64,000 nucleotides of DNA from Bryum argenteum. Lineage: Eukaryota; Streptophyta; Bryopsida; Bryales; Bryaceae. The position numbers were made by a program, and so were the translations under genes. This document shows positions 11,675 to 22,929 of the stretch, in pieces (within the stretch, counting starts at the first letter, position 1; each line of letters opens with the position of its first letter). A model generated the notes under the pieces. That model was not told the origin of the DNA, did not search any database, and saw nothing but the letters and a program-made list of their open reading frames with translations. The stretch spans positions 14,915,495-14,979,494 of the forward strand of contig CM073328.1 of assembly GCA_037043015.1 (NCBI GenBank). The letters are read 5' to 3'.

Positions 11675-11935
11675 TCAAAACATACATCTTTCTCGGGATC
11701 GCGGAGTATGTTCGTATCTTGTTGGAGACCCGATACCATAATACCAAACTCGATCAAGTTGCATCACATCATCGGGGTCGGTCGCACAAAACAACACCTC
11801 GGTTTCAACAACATCCAAGTTGGGTGAGTGGATGCACGCAACCCATTTTGCGCGTTCCATGATATTCTTCAACTCTAGATGCTCGTGTGTTTCAGGCACA
11901 AGAACAAAGCCCCATTCTAGTTGTCAGAGTACTTA
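11675..11935 (-). pseudogene. orphan coding-like fragment (unrecognised)
   Basis: The minus strand is open for about 85 codons, and its codon pattern looks protein-like rather than repeat-like (segments WVACIHSPNLDVVETEVLF and ATDPDDVMQLDRVWYYGIG). GC is higher than in the flanks. The first ATG in this frame is at 11899. No intron-exon context or partner exon is visible, and the surroundings are transposon debris. A captured or decayed gene fragment is the simplest reading. No family was recognised. Confidence 0.3.
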
Positions 11936-12472
11936 AAACCCAATTAGTTAATTCATATGCTTTGCCAAGAGCATCCAAGAATGGCAGACTTAGCCAGTGT
12001 AACAGCCCCTTTTGATATTATTTAAAACTTTGGTACTTTGGGTGACAGAAATATGTTATTATGACATTAATCATGTTGGCTAGGTTCATGGTCCAATCAG
12101 ACAATCTTGTTTGTACCATAAGTTGGATTCTATTTGAATGTTGTTGATTCACTAACAAGTGGATGTTGTTGTACCAAATCGTTATTTTTTGTTGTGTTTA
12201 TTTTTTTGGTGTGAGACTCTATAGGGGTAGTTTTGGTTGAGGTCTATATATTTTAGAGATATGTACTTTCCATTTTTACAATAATCTTTGTTATAATACT
12301 CATTTGCTAAAATTTTGAGTGAAATTTGAGTGTTGGATGTAATTTTGCGTTAATTGGATATAGATTTAAGATTTGAAAATTTGCAAATAGTATCATTATC
12401 TCTAGCATGTAGTTGAAAGTATATTGTACTAAATGGTGAATTCAGTACTTTGTGTGGTGATTGTACTCTTAA

Positions 12473-12716
12473 CCCTTAAACGTCATATGTTGTCATATGT
12501 TGTCCTGATACCACACCCAAAATCTCTTTTAAAACTCCACTTTTAGCATTATTCTATTTTTAATTTGCGTGAGCTCTATTCTAAGAAAGTATAGATCTCT
12601 TTAAGGTGCTCAGTTTGGAATTTAAAAATTCCATTTGGTATAATGGAGTGTAAGTTATGAGCAAGATTCTCTCAAAAAAAAACCCAACCCCTCGGGCTGG
12701 GTCTGACGTTTAAGGG
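12473..12716. mobile_element. TTAA-flanked MITE, CCCTTAAACGTCA ends, subterminal hairpin
   Basis: TTAA at 12469-12472 and 12717-12720 flank 244 bp. The ends CCCTTAAACGTCA and TGACGTTTAAGGG are perfect inverted repeats; with TTAA and one more base the match reaches 18 bp. Near the right end lies a hairpin: ACCCAACCC (12682-12690), loop CTC, GGGCTGGGT (12694-12702), with one mismatch. The left end carries a direct repeat of TCATATGTTGTC. Same subfamily as 19155-19516 and the remnant at 42352-42416. Confidence 0.85.
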
Positions 12717-12720
12717 TTAA

Positions 12721-13560
12721 GAACACATAAAGTAATCTTGTATCACAAACAAGAAGAAAACTAAGTTACCTTTTCGAAACATGAGTTAACTTTTATATCA
12801 TTTACAAAAGGCAATCTTTTTTTGGTGCATGGAGAGGGTCACGCCTAAAACTTGTTTTTTTGAATTATCGACAAAGCTTACGGTTACCAAAATTCAAATT
12901 GCAAGAATCGTTAGCATTTTTGTTTTATTTTAAGATTTCTTGTAAAAATCATAGCCCTAGTAAACATATTACCAATAAACATTATACGAAACATCCTTCT
13001 AATGGACAAAAATACTTATAACCATAAAGTATAGAAAGACGAAGATTTGACCTTCATCAAAATGAATAATAATTCAGAAAAGAAAGTAGCATCGATCACA
13101 TCGTTATGGAGATTCTAGGGTTCAAAGCATGGTTACCGGTGTACAAGAAACGTGCTAGATTTTTGTAACAAATCTTTCACATACTTACGTATTTTTTGTG
13201 ATTCTAACATATTTATATTTAGATATTTATACATACAAAGAACAATTTGTAAGTACGTACCCTTCTAGGCAAAAGTACGTAGTGACAATTTGAAAGTACA
13301 AAAAGATTCCTATACTTTGGTAACCTTGGTTCAAAGATACCAAACAAAAAGACCTAAATTGAAACAATAACATGTCGAATGTGAGCCTCTAGTTCTTTAT
13401 TTTTAATTTTTTAAAATTTTTTTTTAAGCAAATAAAGGAACCTCTAGTTTTTTTTGGAAAGCAATACCCAAGTGGTCCTATACAACATCTTTTTATAGTG
13501 AATTTAAAAAGGCAAAAAAATATGATTTTTCTAGACCAAGGAATCCGGGCAGGAATATTT
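12721..13560. other. AT-rich stretch, nothing recognised
   Basis: No long open frame, inverted repeat or match to the dispersed families was seen here. Confidence 0.4.
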
Positions 13561-13878
13561 TTATTTGATCAAATATTTTCCCAAACTCTGGTATAAAGGG
13601 GAATGATGCACTCCCAAAAGCTGGGGTTCCCAGTTCGCAAAAATCTCGAAAAGGCTTCGCAACAAAGCAGCTCCATCCATAAAACCCGTTTTTATTTTGC
13701 TATTTGGACAAAAGCATCCAAAAGTATGAGCATCATCATAGCCATGCGCATCATTTGTTTCGGGAAATTCGAGATTGCCTCGGGATCCTCCCGTGTTGTG
13801 TCCGTTCTTGCTTGGAAAGGGTGGGCATGCAACAACCCATAACATTGTAGTCGTAACATTCTTCAACTTGAAGTTATT
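13561..13878 (-). pseudogene. orphan coding-like fragment (unrecognised)
   Basis: The minus strand is open for just over 100 codons with protein-like composition (segments GSRGNLEFPETNDAHGYDDA and TGFMDGAALLRSLFEIFANW) and a TAA near 13561. GC is higher than its surroundings. The first ATG in frame is at about 13866. The plus strand is also partly open, so direction is not proven. No domain was recognised, and no neighbouring exon or promoter is visible. A gene fragment carried by a transposon is possible. Confidence 0.3.
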
Positions 13879-13879
13879 C

Positions 13880-15230
13880 GGTTTTCAAATTGCATATGCG
13901 AATTTGAATTCAAGATGAGATAACATTCTATATTGTGTTTTGTACCCATGAAATACTATGTACTCGTACTTAAATTTCCATATAAGTAATGGGTAATTCC
14001 TACAATTGTTTATATGAGATTAGGTCATAACCATAACCCGTAAGTGTGTGGCCATCTCCGCACTCTAGTGTTGTATAATTAGTTAATTTTTGTGTGCTTT
14101 TGATTTGAGCAAACCTATTTTCCTCGCGATTCCAGTTATTTACCGTGTTGTTACATTTTCTATTTTTAGAAAGTTTTAGAAGTTTTGGCATCTAAATATA
14201 AGACTTAATTTATGCCAAAATGGCCATGTAGGTACAGTAAGCAAACCTTGGATTTTTTTTTCATATGTAACCTCCGTCCAATCAAAAGAAGCGACAAACA
14301 CTTCTCAACTTTAGTAAATTAGCCGATGACTATGCTTTGCGGAGCGAACACTAGTAGAAAACTGGTTTGAGTATACCACATGAGTACACCCCACACTACC
14401 GTTTACACCCAACGTGGTTGTAAAGGTGTCCTCGTTGGCATTATCAAACCATTTTTTCTTTATCACTATAATTATGTTAGCATTTTTAGACGTAAGTTCT
14501 TTCCGTTAAATTTGCTCAACGTCGGAAGGCTTTCCGAGAGCTTTCACATGGACCCTCATAAGTTGACCCATGTGACGGAGCGTCCCAAAGACGGCCTATC
14601 ATATGAAGAATGATCACAAACCAATATGTGATGGCCCCCATTCACTTCACTGATTTTCCCACATAAAGCAAAAGGTAACTCGATATTAATGAAAGCTGGG
14701 AAGGGGTAGGGGTCATGGCTGCCCTCTCATTGGCTCACCCCACTCATGCTCAAACAAACTTAACTCCCCACTTTTTCAATTATTTAAATTTTTGAGTGGT
14801 TATTTTAAGTTCCAAGGAGTACAACTCTTCCCCCCCCCCCCCACCTTTTGGTTGGCCCCTAGACCTATTTGGACAATATCATTGCCCTTGAAGGGAAAAG
14901 TCAATCTTGAGTATGTTATTCCATCATGGATGGGGAAAAAGGCCACTAGATAAATTTGGAATGCGAGTTCATGATTGGCTTGTGGCTTTAGTATGGTTGT
15001 GTAACTCACTCGGACTCCTTTCGATTGGTTGGTCCGCTTCGTTAGATTCATTGAATCCTAAAGAAAGAGTGTAACTACCCTTAGCTCGTTGTTTTTAGGA
15101 TTGTGATTGGTTGGATATTGGTCATGTAATAATTTATTCGTAGTGGTCACATTCTTTCTATGAGGGTGTACAACCACCATTCTTTGGAATGGAAGTACCT
15201 CTCGTTTGCTCAAAAGAAATAGAATAATTC
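13880..15230. other. low-copy spacer
   Basis: Contains a C run at 14829-14842 and short open frames without recognisable motifs. No structure could be supported. Confidence 0.4.
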
Positions 15231-15239
15231 GGAGAAGAT

Positions 15240-15892
15240 TCTTGTGTTTTTGGGAGCTTAAAACCTTATAACTATGATTTTCTACCTCTATGCACTCTCG
15301 GGGTGTGAATCAATTTTCAGAGTTTTTTTCAACTTCCAACCACAAGATCGTGTACCTATTTTCATTTATGAGTCTAAAAATTGATGGCTTGAATGTTTTC
15401 CATTTGCACGATCGTAACATCGGAAGTTTGTGTAAGAGTTTTTTGGGCATTGTTTGGTGCGAAGGAGGATTTGAAAATTAGATTTCAACATATTTTTTTT
15501 GTCATGGAGATAATCAAGTTAGGTACGCTCATACAAACTTTTAGAGACTTGTTCCACTTTTTTGACATGCATGCAAATTATTTCCTAGAATTAGGTCCAA
15601 AAACGACAATACAGTAAAACATACACCACATTAGATATATTTGTTTTAAAGGAGTTGAAGGGTGGGTTAGTGTATTTTTGAGTTTGTAACTTTTAAGAAA
15701 TTTTTTTTTTGGAAATTCCTATATCTCAATTTTGATAAAGTTTGAAAGAAATAATTCAAAAATTAAAAGTAATTGTGAAGATTGTTTTTGAAATTTTTAG
15801 GGGGTGCCCTTGAAAAGTTGGTAGACTTTTTGACTTGTGTAACTCTGTAATTTGAGTACCAATTGGTTATTAGCATATCTTCAACAAAAAGG

Positions 15893-15944
<52 letters not shown>

Positions 15945-16145
15945 ACTAAATTTAAACATCCCTTTGTGGACTTGAGAACTAAAGTTTCTACATAAACGTT
16001 TAAAATCCAAATTTGGCTTTTTCAAGTTTTACCACATACTCCTTGATGTATTAGGAGCATCCAATAAAAATATTACTTTTAACCACTTTGTCTAGGTTGC
16101 TCAACATTGCAAAAAACCAACTTGGCTATCTTGGATCATTAGGGA
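15240..16145 (+). repeat. long TTAA-type family copy with internal A44 tract
   Basis: Blocks match 48379-49325 in the same order: ATGATTTTCTACCTCTATGC, ATCGTAACATCGGAAGTTTG, the region before the poly(A), and TACTCCTTGATGTATTAGGA followed by TTGCTCAACATTGC. The right end TGGATCATTAGGGATTAA is a decayed CTTTAGGGG-TTAA. A pure run of 44 A occupies 15898-15941, at the position where the 49.1 and 28.0 kb copies also have poly(A). Confidence 0.65.
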
Positions 16146-16149
16146 TTAA

Positions 16150-17350
16150 AAAAAATCCAATTTTTGAGTTAGAGAAATCCTCTGAGAAGTGTGTAAGGGG
16201 ATTATTTTTAAAAGATGTGCAAAGCTTTGTGAGGTTGATCCTATTGAAATATAATTCTTTTTTTCCTGAAACAATTGATAAGTCAATCATTTGAACAAAT
16301 ATATCATGATCCACAAGAACAAACATTCTTAGAGAGATCACAAAATGTTTTTGATTGTATGAGTTTTTTAGGGTCTTCTTAGCCTTTATGGTTAAAGGGA
16401 TGACTACAACAAAGTAAATCTACCGTGAGGTTATTAAGGTACAATAAGTTTTACGTACTCTGTAATGAATTTTCAAAGTTGAAGTAGTAGGTGTTTTTCA
16501 AATCATTCGCTATGAAATGTAACTTTATAAGACTAGCTTACATGGATTTATATAATGTAGTTTGACACCATAATAGACCAAAGACCAATATGGCAGAAAG
16601 TTTACATACCAACTAATGATAGGAAAAAAGGTACTCTAGATGCCATTTTGAGCAAACTTGACACACATGACCAACTAGTCGACCTACCAACTACAACAAA
16701 TTTTAAGAAATCTAACGTCGTGTCTTGCGTTATAAATGACAGGTTTCCAGGGTGTGACAACCTATAGTATCAAAAATTTATGATGCTTAGCTAGTCACTA
16801 GCCAATCACTAGTGACGTTCTATTAAGATGTTCATGCTAACATGGGAAATTTATTGAAGAAGCCACTTTTCAAACTGCATAGGTGGCAAGTCTTGTGTTG
16901 GTATAGTTATTTGTATAGGTGGCAAGTTCTCTTCTTCAATTTCTTAAAACTTATACCATTCCTATGCCCTAAGCAAAGATGCTCAAAAACCCCACATGAT
17001 TAAAAACTGCACATTAGGGACATCCAAGTTGGAGGTATATTAAACCGTCCGAATTCGACTTTTAATGCCCCAAGTGTCTACATTTTAAAGTGTGTGGTTT
17101 TACGGACACCTACTGTTGTCATTGCCGAAATTCATTAGTGATTCAAAACAACGCTAGAATCTATGATTTCAATTGGTACAATCTTCTACATACTTACACA
17201 TTTTTAAGATTCAAATCCCTTCGCGACTCTTTAAATTCAAATCTCAAAACATTTTTGAGCATATTATTTTATAATTACTGGAAGTGCAACAAAATTCATT
17301 TCTCTCTAAGCAACCTCAGCTCACTTCAGTGACATGGGGTCACTATTTCT
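16150..17350. other. AT-rich stretch, nothing recognised
   Basis: Short open frames only. A short duplicated phrase (TAGGTGGCAAGT) near 16880-16925 is the only local repeat noticed. Confidence 0.35.
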
Positions 17351-17355
17351 ATCAA

Positions 17356-17909
17356 CACCTAAAGCTCCATGAGACCCCAAATTAGTTTTGGCAATTTTAG
17401 GCAGCTTAGATAAAGAGGTTAAAATTAATATTTTTGCTTAATATTTTTATTGGGTCCTTGCAAAGTCAAATTCCAATTTTTGAGTCTTCTAGAACATTCC
17501 TTGGGTTGCTCTCCGAAATGGGGCAACTTTAAAAAGTAATTTTTATTTTTTTTATTTTTTAAAAAATATGTTTATAACTAAATCACTACTTAAGTTCAAA
17601 AGTAACCCCCAAGTCAAAAAGTTTACCAAATCTACTAGGGCACCCTCCAAAAACTTCAAAAACAATCCTTATAATGTTAAAAAAAAAGTTGGGAGACAAA
17701 CATTGGATGCTACGATCTCTCAAATGGTCAACATTCAACGGTCAATTTTTGAAGCACTAACTAAAGATAGTCTTAGGTACAAGATCTTACAGTTGGAAGT
17801 TCAAAAAAGAGAAAACTATTTGATTCACAACCCCCGGGAGTGCATAGAGGCAAGAAACTGCAATTTTGAGGCATTTGAGCTCCCAAAAACCACCAAGGAG
17901 CTCTAGGGG
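17356..17909 (-). mobile_element. long-family TTAA-type element, reverse orientation
   Basis: The left end (TCAA at 17352-17355, then CACCTAAAGCTCCATG) and the right end (CTCCAAGGAGCTCTAGGGG-TTAC in essence, at about 17890-17913) form a degenerate inverted repeat. The flanking tetranucleotides TCAA and TTAC are one-step decays of TTAA. The interior is the reverse complement of the 48379-49325 family, including TCAACGGTCAATTTTTGAAG. An open frame of 112 codons at 17568-17906 is inside the repeat, lacks any known motif and is not called a gene. Confidence 0.65.
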
Positions 17910-17913
17910 TTAC

Positions 17914-18443
17914 GGGAGAGTGCTTAGAAATGGAGCACTATCAATAATGAAGCGCTAGGCTTCTTAACTCATAGGTACACAACAGCTTCACATTTCAGCA
18001 CTACCATGTACTCATCCAATGATCCGGAAAAACCGACGGCTAGTGTATTATCAGCCGATAGATTTAGCTCACTAGCCAGTCCATTTATGAAACCACCGGC
18101 TAAAAACCAATGAAAACTACAAATAAATTTCTATTCTCAGTATAAAATAAGAAAGTTGCCGGAAGAAATTTGTGAAAAACCAATTAGGTGTGGGAACTGC
18201 CGGTTATTAGCTAGTAAAAGTCAAAAAATGCCCCAAACCCTGTACTCATCCCAAACATTATAGAGTGTCAAATCAGGGCATCATTTCAGACGCACATGTA
18301 AGTCCACCTTCCAAAATTCATAAAAAGTCCAAAATTTGTCAATCCACTCTGACTATCCTTCCACTTACTTTCCCCATGCACAAAAATTGCTTTCACTATT
18401 CTCTTCCTCCCAAATTTTAACCATTTTTTTTTAGCACTCTCCC
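17914..18443. mobile_element. element with GGGAGAGTGCT inverted ends
   Basis: Starts GGGAGAGTGCTTAGAAATGG immediately after the right end of the TTAA-type element and ends AGCACTCTCCC. The 530-bp interior includes several short inverted phrases built on CCGGCTA. Non-coding. Same family as 5949-6091 and 18802-19561. Confidence 0.55.
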
Positions 18444-18801
18444 TTATTACTTTTTAGTTTTAAAACAACATTTATCTGACACAAAGGGATTGGGGATTCA
18501 AGTGAATGATGTGGCATTCTTCAAAATGTGACGTACAAAGTGACCTGGAGAATTTAAAGGATGCCAAATGAATTTTTAAAAAATAAATATATAATCAGGC
18601 TCTGTAGGTACTTCTCCATTCTTGCAGAGCAGCTAGATATTCATAATATTTGGTCATTGCACTTTTCCTATTGGCTGCATTTGCTCTGCTCCAACCACCC
18701 CTGTTAATGATGTGCCTCTGTCTCATTGGGAACCCATACATGCACATTTAACCTTTTTTATCAATCAAAAGTACCAATTCTCAATTGTAGAGTATTTAGC
18801 T

Positions 18802-19561
18802 TGAGAAAGTGCTCAATAATGCCTCAAATTTCAGCACTGGGAATTTGTTCTAGTGAAGTTATCAACGTAAGTAAGTTTTTTGTGCATGGGCAAAGTAAGT
18901 GGAAAGATGGTTCAAGTGAGTTAATCACTTTTGGATTCTTCTGTAATCTGCTATAAACTTTTGAAGGCGCTAGTGTATATGTGGTCTGAGTAAACGTGAT
19001 GTGGCTTTAGAGTCCGAAGCTTAGGTCCTTGGAGCCACTTTGGGTCTACTTGGACCACATCTCCACTAATGCCACTATATAATGTTTGTAATGAGCACAT
19101 AGTACTGGTGGGTGTAGAAGCTATCATGTACCTATGTGTGAAGAAGCCTCTTAACCCTTAAATGCCCATGGGGTGTGAAACGGGCAGCCCAAAATTGGAT
19201 CACAACATCTTTTGGACTTGGGCATCATGAATAGTGCACTTTTTGAACAAGGGCATCATGAATGCACCAATCAATGATGAGCTTGCAACCTCCTACAAGG
19301 TTATGTGCAACCCCAACCTCGCTACCACAATCCTTTCAAAGCACAAAATCACTCATACAAATTGTGTTTTGAATTGTAAAATTTCACTTTTTGAATGCAT
19401 CACAAGAAGGTGACGAGTTTGACATCAAAATATAAGTAAAAAGTTGAGTAGAGTGAGAGCTAGAGAGAAGATTATGTTGGAAGGTGACCCCTCGGGTCAC
19501 CTTGGGCGTTTAAGGGTTAATTGCTCCATTATTGATACCACTCTATTTTAGAACACTCTCC
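18802..19561. mobile_element. GAGAGTG(C/T)TC-ended element carrying a nested TTAA element
   Basis: The left end TGAGAAAGTGCTCAATAATG and right end GAACACTCTCC are inverted relatives of the termini at 5949-6091. The host sequence is interrupted at 19151-19520 by a complete TTAA element. Removing that insert joins AAGAAGCCTC-TTAA-TTGCTCCATT, which matches the style of the intact copy interior. The host is therefore older than the insert. Confidence 0.6.
19155..19516. mobile_element. TTAA-flanked MITE with perfect subterminal hairpin
   Basis: TTAA at 19151-19154 and 19517-19520 flank 362 bp with inverted ends CCCTTAAATGCCCA and TGGGCGTTTAAGGG (one mismatch). Next to the right end, AAGGTGACCC (19481-19490), loop CTC and GGGTCACCTT (19494-19503) form a perfect 10-bp stem. 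Nested inside the element at 18802-19561. Non-coding. Confidence 0.88.
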
Positions 19562-20054
19562 TTCAGCAAATGCCATATTGGTTTATTTGATATATGTACG
19601 GTAGGCTTAGAGCATTGCTTGTGCAGTCCGCCAATGGTGCTTGGCGGACACACTCACAAAAAACGGAACTTTTTTGGACACACTCACAAAAAAAGAATCT
19701 TGACGATGTCCGGATTTTGCTTCCGTATAATGATGCTTGATGCTTGGCGAACACACTCACTCACAAGAACATGATTTTGATTTTGTATGGTAATCCCCCC
19801 CCAACTAGCAGACAAAGTAATAGTATAGAAGTGGATGAAGTAACATCACAAAGAACGAGTAATAGAATTTCATAGAAGTAGTATAGAGGTGGGTCAAGTA
19901 ATATCACAAAGGATGAATAACAAAATCTTATATAGAGTGTAACAAAACTATGAAGCTATTACAACAAGATATTACAGAAGTCAAATGACATGATATTGCA
20001 AAGGTTAAACATGCAACACGATACTACAACGTCTACATATACAACTTTATGTTT

Positions 20055-20171
<117 letters not shown>

Positions 20172-20269
20172 GCTAGCACAACATGATAATACAGAAGTCA
20201 AATGACATGATATTGTAAAGGTTGAACATGCAACATGATACTACAATGTCTAGATAGATAGAAACTCCG

Positions 20270-20860
20270 GTCCCTTTCTAAGAGGCCAGCGTGAATGAAG
20301 TGTCTGTTCGTAATGCTAATATCCCGATGGCCCTACAATGTCTACATATTCAACTTCACGTTTTTCTACTACAACATCTACATATGCAGCTTCATGTTTT
20401 TCTTTACATTATTTTTTGTTGTTGTGAGTGTATCATGGAGACTCGAGTACATTTCTAGTTGATAACTATAACTTTGACTTACGCGAAGGAAGAATCCGGT
20501 ACCTACTCGAGTCGAGGAAGTAGTAAGCGACTAGTACGTAAGTAGTTGGAGGGGAGGAGGTGAGGTATGATGTCAACTGAGTTCGCAGAGGGGGATAAGT
20601 GTGATTCACTTGAGAAGTACAAACAGATCTAAAGGAGGCAGTAGGTATCTCAGTTCGCATAGTACTTTGCCATTGTCTTCTTTTCCATCATCATGGGATA
20701 CCCATTGGAGTTAGTACTTGCACCATGCAATGAAATATTGCATGGTACCCGCTACCCCACCCCTATCACCGTTTGTCATAGGCCAGTCCGACTGAAATTA
20801 AAACCCAAATCGAAAACGATGAAAAATCTGGAAATTTGGATTTAAAAAATAAAAAATAAA
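20270..20860. other. spacer with a short tandem phrase
   Basis: The stretch near 20330-20402 repeats CTACA(A)(C/T)(A/G)TCTACATAT followed by CTTCA(C/T)GTTTTTCT, an echo of the sequence flanking the AT tract. Nothing else was recognised. Confidence 0.4.
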
Positions 20861-20871
20861 TTGGATTTTAA

Positions 20872-21540
20872 CCCTGAACGCGTCGAATGTAGAAAAACTG
20901 CATTTTGGGTGGAAGGCAACAATTTTGAAGAGTCATAACTTTTTCATTTTGAATGATAGCACTTGGGTTAGGTCCCAAATCCAGCCTAGTTTGTGTTTCA
21001 ACTTCATTTTTTTGTCTCAAATATCATCCAATTTTTCACTTTGATTCTTCATTGACAAAACATCATTGCAAATCCAACACTAAAAGTATATGGATCAAAA
21101 AAATTCCAACTAGAAACTTTTCAACTTTCACCTTAAGATCTTGAAGCTATTTCTCCTTCATCCACCGTTGCATTTCAACTTCATTTTTTGGGATGGGTTC
21201 CAGGGATGGATTCCAATTAGAGTCTAGTTTTAGTGGTAGAAACCTTGGCTCAATCCAAAAAAAAAAAAAAATTGAAGATAATGTATGAATATGAGTGCAA
21301 AGGATCTTCTTTTGGAGTGTTTTTTCCTTTGACGGTTTTCACATTGCAAGGCTATTATTTGAGCCACAAATTTGTTTTGATGATGATTTTTTTGTAGGCA
21401 AAGGTGCTATTAAGATAAAGGTGAACAACTTTGTAGTGGGGGATTTTTTTTTTTTTTGCGATTGGTTTGTTAAAAGGAATTTCCACTCTATTTGTAAATG
21501 AAGGTGCATTGCTTGTTCTCCGACTAGCTCCTAAAATATG
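20872..21540. repeat. diverged member of the 7.06-kb repeat family, TTAA start
   Basis: TTAA at 20868-20871 is followed by CCCTGAACGCGTCGAATG, then by the family phrases TTTTGAAGAGTCATAACTTT and ATAGCACTTGGGTTAGG. The right end was not located. Regions at 31600-32260 and 44400-44650 share later blocks with it. Confidence 0.5.
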
Positions 21541-22383
21541 CCCTATATACCAATTTTGAATGCATCTTTCTCACTTCCAAATTTTGTTTAAAAAATCAAT
21601 ATACTTACTCCAAACTCTAATAAAATTTCCATGATTTCCATTTTCCATCTCTCCACAAATCAAAATATATCCTCCTCTCAAATCTCTCAAATCACATCCT
21701 ATAAAACGGTTATAGGTGCCTCTACCCTTAGGATGGTAACAACGGCAAGGTAAATTACCCATATTAGTTGAAGAGAGGACACCAATTAATGAGCAATGTG
21801 GGGTGAGATATAATCTAAGGAAAGGGAAGAGGGGCAATACAAGAGAGGACAAAAGGGTACCTTCAAAAATATTTACCACACTAGATCTGGAGAGTTGGAT
21901 TCGGGGGACACAGACTCTCAATGTTTTTTAACGGTTGCCTTTGATGCCAGAATCTGCGGCAATAGGGTCTCTATGTATGTACAACCTCCCTCGGGCAGCC
22001 TCGAAAAAAAAAAATCTGCACTAAATGCACCCCCGCTCTTATTGTTGCATGGATACGAATTTTGGGTAGTGGCCGACCAGCTGCCCGTAGGGTGGAATGA
22101 TAAACTGCATATTCAATCCCCTCTCTTCACTTTGCATTTATGGCTTCACATGTACGTGGCGTGTACATGATGGTGGTGTTGTGTCATATGCAATTTTCTT
22201 TTTTTTTTACCAAATATTTGAAAAGTATTTGCTAACTTTTCATCCCTTTCTATAAAAAAAGAGAACCAATTTCTATCATAATTCTTCGACCACAAATTCT
22301 TGGCATCTATTTTAATTTTTATGCGTTAATCTATGCCTTGATGTAGTTTTTGGCAATCTCACATTATTTGTGTTTAGTGCTAA

Positions 22384-22508
22384 GAGCATTCTCAATGGAC
22401 ACTGAATAAGCTCCCTCTAAACCAAATTCTATCTTTTGACTGATTTAAAATTAGAAATTAAAATTATCATCATTAGAAGCGCATGTAAATAAACCTGAGA
22501 TGTTTCTC

Positions 22509-22543
<35 letters not shown>

Positions 22544-22926
22544 GAAATTGGGACATAGGTGAAATCCCTCATTGAAAATACCACATTTTCAAAATTTAGA
22601 GAGAGTGCACCAAATCTTGCTTAAAAAGTAGGTGACCCCCCCCCCCCCTTATTCCCTCTATATTTCTAAAATTTAGAGGGAGCATTTGAGGATCTTCTCA
22701 TTTTATAAGCAAAATTTGGTGCACTCCCTCTAAATTTTTATAAATGTGATGTTTTCAATGAGGGATTTCACCTACGTCCCAATTTCACAATTTTTTTTCT
22801 TAAGAAATATCTCACGTTTATTTACATGCGCTTCTAATGACGATAATTTTAATTTCTAATTTTAAATCAGTCAAAAGATAGAAATTGGTTTAGAGGGAGT
22901 GTATTCCGTGTCCATTGAGGATGCCC
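22384..22926. mobile_element. Tourist/PIF-Harbinger-like foldback MITE
   Basis: Ends GAGCATTCTCAATGGACAC and GTGTCCATTGAGGATGCCC are inverted, flanked by direct TAA at 22381-22383 and 22927-22929. The inverted similarity extends through almost the whole 543 bp (for example TGATTTAAAATTAGAAATTA on the left and TAATTTCTAATTTTAAATCA on the right), leaving only a short centre with a C run near 22639. A 3-bp TAA duplication with this end motif is typical of Tourist elements. A transcript would form a long hairpin and could feed small-RNA production. Confidence 0.88.
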
Positions 22927-22929
22927 TAA

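Noticed and set aside
17568..17906. Open frame of 112 codons
   Set aside because: Lies entirely inside a TTAA-type repeat. Homologous copies of the repeat do not keep the frame.
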